From: Gonatopus flavifemur | Lineage: Eukaryota > Arthropoda > Insecta > Hymenoptera > Dryinidae | Length of the DNA stretch: 64,000 bases | Assembly: GCA_018340375.1 (NCBI GenBank) | Contig: JAFFJZ010000013.1 | Span: forward strand, 1,612,001-1,676,000 | Reading direction: 5' to 3' | Part shown: positions 56,232-64,000 of the stretch, one piece after another | How positions within the stretch are numbered: position 1 is the stretch's first letter | Layout: each line of letters starts with the position of its first letter | Notes under the pieces: generated by a model | Database searches by the model: none | What the model was told of the DNA's origin: nothing | Seen by the model: the letters and a program-made list of their open reading frames with translations, nothing else | Translations under genes and position numbers: made by a program

Positions 56232-57772
56232 CTAAAACAAGGGGCTCGTCATTCGCTCATAATAAATATTGAGAAAAACATTTCTACGGTCTCTTTGATG
56301 TCGCACCGCTGTCGTCCCGCCAGGGAAGATATCGAGCGCTCTACTGGGTCCGGGTCCAAGTCGTCGGACAATCTCGTATGCAGTGTCTACTACAGCCTTC
56401 CCAATAGCGCTGCAGCCCTTGAGACTCAGGTGTTGCAGTTGGTCATTTCGTCTCATCATTCCACAAATGTCCTCATCTGTGATGCAGGGATTGTCCCTAC
56501 ATTCGATTCTCTGTAGTCGGTTCAGTTCTCGTAAGAAACCACCTCCTACTTCGATGTTGAGATTGCTCATGCCTAGGATTCTTAGGTGATCCAATCCTGC
56601 TGAGGGGTCCAGAGCATCGTAGCCGTCAATGTTTGTACAACCCGTTATGTCTAGGTCCTCCAGTGATTTCAATGAGAGGCCAACTTCCATGATGAAACTG
56701 TTGTTCATCCACCCGCAGAAGGTTACGTGCAGGACGGTCAAGTTGTTGTATATTCCAGGTAGAGAATGTGACTCTGGTCCCACGGGTGATTCCGCCCACG
56801 GACCTCGCACTTCTCCCTCGGGTAGTTCATCCTCCTCTTCAGGTGGTAATGGCATCGCGAACTGACAGTTGTGGAATTTCATAGCCTGCATGGTTTTCCC
56901 CAGCCCGTTATTTATGATAAGGGCTCCCAACACCTGACTATCTCCCAGGCCCAGGCACTGACTTACGGATAGCGAATTCAGCCCTCTCGTACGCAATAAC
57001 AGGGTGCTCAGAGCCTCCGTTTTGAGAGAGCTGCAGTCGATGAACTCCAGTGAATCCAAATCTCTAGCCATGCGCTTAAGTGACTCGCCCGTAATTGGAT
57101 TGTCCTTCATATGGATGCTGATCAATCCTGGATTGTTTGTTATAATCCTTTCCAAATGAGTATCAACGGGACCCATAGATTTTCCCAATCGGAGGGAAGT
57201 TAGACATGTCACGTTTTCGGCTACTTTAACTGCGCGTTTAACTGCGTGGAGTGGATATTCCAGCTGTCGCTCCACCTCCAATCGGTTATGTCCAAGACCC
57301 TTTCTGCCCGATAGGAATCCAAACCACCCTGTCTCCACACTCGAGAAACCTGCTCCATCCGTGCACAGTCAACGTACGACAACTCAGAGATTATCCTCCT
57401 CGAAACCTCAATAGGAAGTTCCGGTAGCGGTCCGGGGAATCTGATGTTCAACCCCTCGAAGGGATCAGAACCAGGGTCCTCTCGTATTCTCCGCACCGAT
57501 CTTTCCTCCTGCCAGGGGTCAGCTTATTCGATGATCAGCTTATTCCCGTGCAAGACCACCTCCCGTTCCGCGCTCCAGATTAACGCCCTGTTAGCCTCCT
57601 CTGCAGAGTCGAACTCGACGGAGCCCATGCTACTCTTGCTCCCTCGGACCACTACGCCTCTCTTTGCGCCAAAAGATTTGTACAACTTTCCCAGGTGTTT
57701 CCCCTTGGTTCTCTGCTTCAATCTTGCCACGAACAGCTTCCGGGTGCTCGATGTTTTCACCCCTGGATTCAT
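56232..57772 (-). pseudogene. RRM + F-box + leucine-rich-repeat protein, broken
   Basis: Start at the ATG at 57772. Residues 1-82 (to the TAA at 57524-57526) form an RNA-recognition-motif-like domain: K-L-F-V-A-R-L as RNP2 and S-M-G-S-V-E-F as a poor RNP1. The same frame continues past the TAA with no ATG of its own into an F-box, L-P-E-L-P-I-E-V-S-R-R-I through V-S-R-V-W-R (about 57380-57450), as expected if one long protein was split by a nonsense change. A frameshift near 57240 leads to a 368-codon frame of FBXL-type Cys-containing leucine-rich repeats (L-E-D-L-D-I-T-G-C, L-Q-H-L-S-L-K-G-C) ending at 56232. F-box proteins usually recruit substrates to SCF ubiquitin ligases. The RRM fusion is unfamiliar to me. 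The region is more GC-rich than its surroundings. Confidence 0.7.
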
Positions 57773-57997
57773 CTAACAACCAGTATCACAACCAAGGATA
57801 TTAATTCTTATGTTATTGAAATGATAGTTTTATATCTGAATAACAGTAATAAGAAAAGTTGTCTCAGGAAAAATATTCAACATTATGAGTATTGAATTCA
57901 GTTGATGAGAGCCTGTTGAGTTGGCAAGTTCTGCCTTGGGCGAGCGTCTCCCACGTTCAGCCGAACGGCCGAGATGTTGCGGGGGATCAGGGAGGAA
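57773..57997. other. Possible end of Gypsy-C, LTR remnant
   Basis: 57915-57985 (GAACGGCCGAGATGTTGC region) resembles the start of insect gypsy LTRs read on the minus strand, but no partner LTR is in the window. Confidence 0.3.
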
Positions 57998-59766
57998 TTA
58001 TAATTGTCCCTTGAAAATGTACGCAAAACCACCACCTATAGTGATGATCTGCATCATAATAAGGTAAAAGTTGAAATTAGACTGTTTTCGTTCACTGCGC
58101 GAGTGGGACCCTATTTCTTCTAATTCTCGTTCCAAGTCCGTTAGTGTATGTATATTAGCGTTCTGAGAAGTTTTCTCAACGATCGGATCTATTGTTCCGT
58201 TGAATATCCCCAAGTCTATTGATTTCGATATTGCAGGCGACACAAGTGAAATGTTCAGCGTGATTATTGGAGCATAATAATATTGTTCGGTACTTTGCAA
58301 TATTTTAGGATTCATTGAAGTGATATAGGCACTTTTGATTACACAATTTGGGTTAAATTCTAGTATCCCAGATCCTTGAATAGTTATGAGTTCTAAATGT
58401 TCGTTTGAACAAATTAATCGAAACTTTCTGTTTCATTCAATGCAAAGAGCCAAGAATCATTTCTAATTTATCCCAGTAAGGCTGACGATTCATATTCAGT
58501 TCAATATTACAATGATGTGATTTATCAGCTTTTGGATCCAATGATAACATCAGTTGACAGGATTCGGAGTTTTCTATTTTTCGTAACGGAAGGCTTGGAG
58601 TGCAGAATTTATACTTTCGATTACATGAAGTCATGAACTTTTCGTTAGCTGAGAAGTACAATCCGTTTGCGTAATTCACTCCAAGATATATATTTTCTGG
58701 TTCTATGTATGCAGATGCCGTGAATCCATTCAAATTTTGTATTACTGGCCAGGAGTGTGAACGAAAAATATCGTAATTTATCCGGTCTACCAATGGTATA
58801 TGCGAAGTGAGAGCGAGTCTTTCATCCATTCGTGTGGTGAATACTGTAGAAATGTCCAAAATTTCTTCGATGCTCAAACTTTGATGGGGTACTGGTACTT
58901 CAAATTCGTGCACACTACTATGAATTTCTTCGATGATTCGCTTTAATTTTGTATGTTTTAACAATGACGAATGCACTTCTCCGATTTCTGCCGAATATAA
59001 TGTATTCACAAGATCACGACCCCCAATTAGGAAGTGATCTAAAAATTCTTCTATTTGATTTATACATTGGTTCATTACATATTGAAGGTCCGCTAAATGT
59101 TGTTCAATTACCCATTTTTCCAATTCTTTCATTAGTGAATTTAATTTTTGAGTATTCTTGGTTATGGCTCTTTCGTGATTCTCAATGGTTTCCTTGTAAT
59201 CGATGTAAATCACTTGCAATTATATGAGTCTGGTTGTTCACGATCTGCACTATTCGTTTATTATCACTGTGAATTTGATTGATTTCATTTTTAAAATAGT
59301 CCAAATCTTCTGTAGATAGTGTTCCAAAAAGATTTTCACTGAGTGTTCCCACGAATCCAAAAGGTACTAGTCGTTTAACTATTGTTCTTGTAGGATAATT
59401 CTCTGAACGTGGCTTCACCCCTTCGCTGAGCAATATTTTTATTTCTTCATGAATTTGTAAAGCTTTTCGCAGTTTATTGTCTATGTATTCTTTTCCCAAA
59501 GATATGGCACACTCGAATTGTGACTTGTACTTCAAACAGAATTTCTGAGTTTTATTTAAAAGTTCTGTTCCGAATGAAAATTCAATTTTCAGTTTTTCAG
59601 TGTCCATCACCATTATCGATCTCCACTCAGCACGTGGCAATCGGATGTTGAACAGTCTTCCGTAATATAAACCGGTGTTAGTGTCCACTTCGGTGATTTG
59701 GTAGTTACTTTTCCCATTCGTTCTCATCAGGAATACGAGAAAGAGAGAAATCACTACCCCCTTCAT
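57998..59766 (-). pseudogene. Gypsy-C env-like (fusion glycoprotein type), broken
   Basis: Start ATG at 59766, overlapping the end of pol in another frame as in errantiviruses. The first segment (to 59182) has a hydrophobic signal peptide at residues 1-18, a basic site near 127-132 and an adjacent Gly/Phe-rich stretch like the fusion peptide of insect errantivirus and baculovirus F proteins. A frameshift near 59200 leads to 58437-59219 (coiled-coil-like, then cysteines), and a second shift near 58430 to a final segment ending at 57998 with a C-terminal membrane helix (about residues 85-102) and a short tail. Two frameshifts make it non-functional. Confidence 0.78.
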
Positions 59767-60958
59767 TTTCGGGTATCAACTCCAATTTATCCGCATGTTT
59801 TGTGAAGAGTTTTCCGTTAGAATCTTTCAATGAAATATTTCCCTTCCCAAATATACCGACAATTTTATATGGACCATGGGATTGGGGAGTGAATTCTCCT
59901 CATCTTGGTTCCACCAGGACGCACACTAAATCTCCTATTTCCCCTTTGGATGGTCGCGCTTTCTCATCGTCATGAATTTTTGATCGTCCTTTCGCTTCTA
60001 TCAAATTTTTCCCAGCTATTGTTTGCATTTCTATCAATCGTGGAATCAAATCATGTGCATAAGGATTATATGTGATTAATTTTTCTTCCGAGGGGGAAGA
60101 AGTTGGAATTCGTGCCAATCTACCAAAATTTAATTCAAAAGGTGTAAAGTTAGTGGCTTCATGAACTGAGGTATTATACGAGAACATTGCAAAAGGTACA
60201 ATTTTATCCCAATCATAAAAATCAGACAAATAATGGCTCATATATTCTGTTAAAACGATATGACTTCTTTCTAAACTACCATTCGTCTGAGGTCTATATC
60301 CAGAAGTAGTTAAATGACTGATTTCGAATATTTTTGCAATTTGTGTGAATAATTTGTTCATGAAACTTGTGCCCCTATCAGTTAATATAGCTAAGGGTGC
60401 TCCATACTGCAAAATCAAATTGGTTACCATAGCATGAGCTACGGTTACGGCTTTCATGTCTGGAATAGGAACTGCAATACAAAATTTTGTAAGATTATCC
60501 TGCATAGTTAAAATATGCCTATTCCCACTGGGTGTTATGGGTAATGGACCAACGGTGTCTAATGAAACTTTCGCAAATGCTTCTGTCGGGGTATCGGTTA
60601 CAATCATGGGTTCTCTAATTTTGGTTCTTATCAACTTTCGATTCTGACAACTATTGCAATTACGGATATAATTTTGAATATCATTCCTCATACCTGTCCA
60701 ATAGAATTTTTCACGAACTCTACGATACGTTTTATTTATTCCTTCATGTCCACCTATCAAACTTCCGTGGTATTCTGCAATTATACCAGAACGGAGTTCT
60801 TCGGAGGGTATCTCAACTTTCCCGTAGCAGATGGTAATTTCTATATCATCTCGTTCAAAAATATTCATGATTATTTCTATTATTGTACCTTGAGGGATGA
60901 CGTCGATAAAATCTTCATTTTTCGACATTCTAATTCCCTTCACATTCAAATTTAACAA
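59750..60958 (-). pseudogene. Gypsy-C integrase, degraded
   Basis: HHCC finger Y-H-G-S-L-I-G-G-H through C-N-S-C-Q; catalytic Asp in S-L-D-T-V-G-P and L-T-D-R-G-T-S-F, and Glu in N-G-S-L-E-R-S-H, all present. A TGA at 59900-59902 separates the core from the C-terminal G-P-Y domain (H-G-P-Y-K-I-V-G), which runs on to overlap the env start. The upstream boundary is a TGA in the same frame (60989-60991). Confidence 0.9.
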
Positions 60959-62669
60959 TGTTTCTCTTAAATTTTCAAAAGCGAGGACTCAATCATTTTC
61001 CAAAATTTTGTCAAAATATCTGTTTTTCAAAATTATACTGAAAATTCTATGTTTTCCCTTTTTAGTTACTAACACTTGTCCCAATTTCGGTTTGACTTCT
61101 TTCAATTTTTCTGAATCTGAAATTCCAACATCCGACAATAATTCATCGATGGGAGTAATGAGCACACAGTCTGAGGAAATAAAATGCACAATATTCGATT
61201 TTTGATACGTGAGATTCTCCCTGGAATATTTTATAAATTTCGCGTCTTGCAAAGCTCGTCCCAAATTCAATGGACTGATGGGGTCGATATCTGGCGGTAC
61301 TAGGGCATTTATCTGAATTCCTGTAGAATTTCTTTCGGAATTTTCATTTGACGGAATTATTCGCCTTGGAACTACTGGTGTTTTTACCTTTAGAGTTTCA
61401 TCCTCCTCTAAAGGCGTAGATAAAGCTGAGGGTTCCGAAATTACTGAAGGTGTAAATATAGTCTGGTTCTGGGGTTGTTTTCGAATTACTGATTGATATC
61501 CGGTTCTATTACTGATTTCTAATTCCTCGTTTGCAGGGATATTTTTCAAAGTGGTTGGTTGGCTAATTTGTTCCTTGAGTTTCAATTCTATCCTCTCTTC
61601 AGCTTTCCTAACCTTCTCAGCTAAATTTTGTATTCTCCTATCCATTTCTTCATCCTCGGTATCATGAGGATCTTGTTCAAACAAAATTTGCTGAGCCAGA
61701 TCATCTACTGATCCTCCTTCAGAAATAGTACCAGGTATTCGAATTCCTATCGCTCCTTCTTCTTCTCCTTCTCCTTCAAACAAGTGGCTTTTATCATGTA
61801 AGGATTCATCAAATTTTTCAAAAGATTTTTGTAATTCCTTAAAATCAAAAGGTAACTCTCCTTCATGTGGCTTATCTTCTTTCTCAAACACTTCATCATC
61901 TGTATCACCCTCGTCGGGTAACTCGATTATGATCTCGGTTGCAGTGGGTGATTCTGGATTTTCATTCTCCATCTGTTCACGTGACTTTCACGTGTTCCCT
62001 GTCCTTCGACTCTTCAGGTACCTGTGGAACCTCGAGACTCGATAACACGCTTTTTCGTCTTCTATGTATAGGCAGGTTAACCTTTCCTGCATCCGATTCT
62101 TCGTCGGATGTCGAATCAATTGAATTTTCTACCCGAGAAGTCGAAGGATTCACTTTTGGACCTATGGGTTCTGTGATTTGATGTTTCAATTTGGCCCTGG
62201 TGCGACCAGCTATGGAACTCCAATCCAAACTAGTAGGTAACCTAGGATTTTTATTTTTACGTGAAGGATCACCTTTAGAAGAACTAGGAGCACTATGTAT
62301 ACGTTTACGTGATTCTATTTCAGTTAATTTTTCTTTGATCTTAGATTTTGAACTAGTCGGTTTATTTTCTGAAATTACTCCTTTCTTTCTCTCCGATTTA
62401 TCTAATTTCGCTAAGGTAGCGTGTTTCTTCTCAAACATCAATATTTCATCAGTATTCTGAACATCTGAACTTTCTCTATCACTAGAGGAACTATTTTCTG
62501 TACTTGAATCTGAATCAAATTCATCGGAGCTGTAACTATTTTCTTGGCTTACAGGATTTCGCAAAAGAGCATCAGCATTGGTATTGAGTTTTCCCGGTTT
62601 TTGTACAAAGTTATACTCATAATCGCGCAATTTTAATCTCCAACGAACAAGTCGTTGTCCGGGAGGTTT
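60959..62669 (-). pseudogene. Gypsy-C pol linker: acidic segment and possible macro-like domain
   Basis: Continues the RNase H frame (N-A-D-A-L-L-R-N-P), then a Ser/Asp/Glu-rich low-complexity stretch, a TGA at 61977-61979 and a shift into 60989-61972. That frame is again acidic and charged (coiled-coil-like near residues 110-140), then Pro/Thr-rich. From about residue 245 it has K-F-I-K-Y-S, N-I-V-H-F-I-S-S-D-C, D-V-G-I-S-D, G-Q-V-L-V-T and I-I-L-K-N-R-Y-F, a beta/alpha pattern ending in an in-frame TGA at 60989-60991. Some insect gypsy elements carry a macro-like domain here (from memory); this segment fits in place and pattern. Confidence 0.55.
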
Positions 62670-64000
62670 TTAAGAATCTATCCATTTCAACGGTTCATGA
62701 TCACTGAAAAAAGTGAATTTACGGCCAAAAAGATATGGTCTGAAGTGTACTATACCATATAAAACAGCTAAACATTCTTTTTCTGTTGTAGAGTAATTTT
62801 GTTCAGGTTTCGTCAAAGTTCTCGATAGATATGCTATAGGTAAATCGAAACCATCATAATTCTGACTGAGCACTGCGCCGATCGCCAAATTTGACGCATC
62901 AGTTGTCAACATGAATTCTTTATCAAAATTTGGATATTGAAGAATCGGTTTTGTACATGGTGCTTCGCGCAATTTCTTGAAGCTCTCAGTATGTTCCTTT
63001 GTCCAAATAAATTTTGAGTTTTTCTTCAATAGTTCGGTTAACGGTTTCGCTATTCCTGCAAAATTTCTGATGAATCCTCTATAGTATCCTGCTAATCCTA
63101 AAAACTGTCTCATATTTTCCTGATTTTGCGGTCTGGGAAATTTTTTTACAGCCTCTATTTTCCCTGGATCTGGTTTCACTCCATCTTGGGTAATCACGTG
63201 GCCCAAATACACGACTTCTTTCCTCAAAGATTGACACTTATCCAGCTGCAAACTTATCTGAGCTTCGCCTAATCTTTTGAATAATCTATGAATTTTCCTC
63301 TCATGTTCTTCGAGTGACTTCGCGAAAATTACTATATCATCTAAATAAACGGATAATTCTATTCCTTGTAAACCCCGTAAAACATTGTCCATCATTCTTT
63401 GAAAAGTGGCAGGTGCATTCTTTAATCCTTCAGGCATTCTAATGAATTCGTAATGGTCATGTGGAGTTGTAAAAGCGGTTTTGTGTCTATCTTCCGGATC
63501 CATTCAAATCTGTTGGAATCCGCTAGCGAGGTCTATCACTATGGAGTATTTTGCTTCCCCTAACTGATCTGAAATCTCATTCATGTTGGGAAGTGGATAT
63601 GCATCTCCTATTGTTTGCGAATTCAATTTTCGGAAATCTATAACCATTCTCCAACGCGGATTACCCTGTGAATCTGGTTTCTTCGGAACTATCCAGATGG
63701 GAGAGTTATATCGAGAAGGAGATGGTTTGCTTATATTATTTTTGAGTTCAACTTGAATTTGACGCTCCATTTCGTCTTTATGAATGGGAGGAAATTTGTA
63801 CTGCCTTGTGTTGACGGGTTGATTCCCGTCAAAAATTCTATGTTTGCTATGGGGAATATTCCGCAATTTATCACCAGTCAACGAGAAATGAAATGGATAT
63901 TCTTCCACAATATCGACCACGTGTTTGATTTCTTCTTTATTTAGGTCCTTCAAATTCAGTTTATTCAAAATTGAATTAGACCTATTGACTTTATCTTGGA
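62670..64000 (-). pseudogene. Gypsy-C RT and RNase H, degraded
   Basis: Runs off the right edge. RT start motifs P-P-I-H-K-D-E-M and W-R-M-V-I-D-F-R-K-L-N are followed by an in-frame TGA at 63504-63506, then F-I-R-M-P-E-G-L, the catalytic Y-L-D-D, L-G-H-V-I, F-L-G-L-A-G-Y-Y-R, and the RNase H start T-T-D-A-S-N. A TAA at 62670-62672 interrupts near the RNase H end, and the frame continues beyond it. The sequence is of the 17.6/297/gypsy group rather than the group of Gypsy-A and Gypsy-B (judged by motif spelling only). Confidence 0.88.

Larger units (their letters stand above)
57900..64000 (-). mobile_element. Gypsy-C: errantivirus-like element with env, partial
   Basis: Minus strand order: RT and RNase H (62670-63968), acidic linker and extra domain (60989-62630), integrase (59750-60958), env-like (57998-59766). 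The 5' part (gag, protease, LTR) lies beyond the window. All reading frames are damaged by stops or shifts. Confidence 0.88.

Overview
The window looks like a repeat-dense, AT-rich stretch of an arthropod nuclear genome, most likely an insect. The evidence is the mix of mobile elements: Ty3/gypsy (one with an env-like gene), Ty1/copia and BEL/Pao retroelements, mariner-type elements with TA duplications, a Mutator-like transposase, a Penelope-like fragment, a possible spliceosomal intron and several palindromic MITEs. The species cannot be named from the sequence. No intact host gene was found. The one candidate is an intronless RRM + F-box + leucine-rich-repeat coding region at 56.2-57.8 kb, which carries one stop and one frameshift.

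Layout. 0.4-8.3 kb: full-length gypsy element (Gypsy-A, minus strand) with 4-bp target duplications, its gag split by a 2.7-kb Mutator-like transposon. 9.7-19.4 kb: a multi-layer nest. Two halves of one repeat-associated protein family (N-terminal part at 9.7-10.6 kb, C-terminal part at 17.6-18.6 kb) are separated by about 7 kb holding two DD41D transposon copies, a copia fragment, an AGGTCA-rich repeat and a complete mariner. The C-terminal part sits between about 330-bp inverted repeats that resemble the DD41D terminal repeats. 19.4-24.8 kb: a CACGGAG MITE, a Penelope-like ORF fragment and a 2.7-kb palindrome made of inverted Penelope-like terminal repeats and about 100-bp minisatellites. 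26-27.2 kb: second mariner. 27.8-32.9 kb: 5'-truncated copia element, split by a third DD41D element and with a MITE in its LTR. 32.9-33.7 kb: BEL/Pao gag remnant. 35-43.6 kb: an 8.5-kb foldback element whose loop is a 164-bp satellite array. 45.3-47.9 kb: two smaller relatives of that foldback. 48.2-53.8 kb: Gypsy-B (minus strand), lacking gag and split by a 2.1-kb long-inverted-repeat element. 56.2-57.8 kb: RRM/F-box/LRR region. 57.9-64 kb: Gypsy-C (minus strand), an errantivirus-like element with an extra domain between RNase H and integrase and an env-like gene; it runs off the right edge.

Nearly every coding region is broken by nonsense codons or frameshifts, so the window reads as a graveyard of sequential insertions. 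Some host reading frames, sharp terminal repeats and target duplications allow individual insertion events to be resolved. The least explained parts are the split gene family with shared inverted repeats (9.7-19.4 kb), the satellite-loop foldback (35-43.6 kb), and the RRM/F-box/LRR region.
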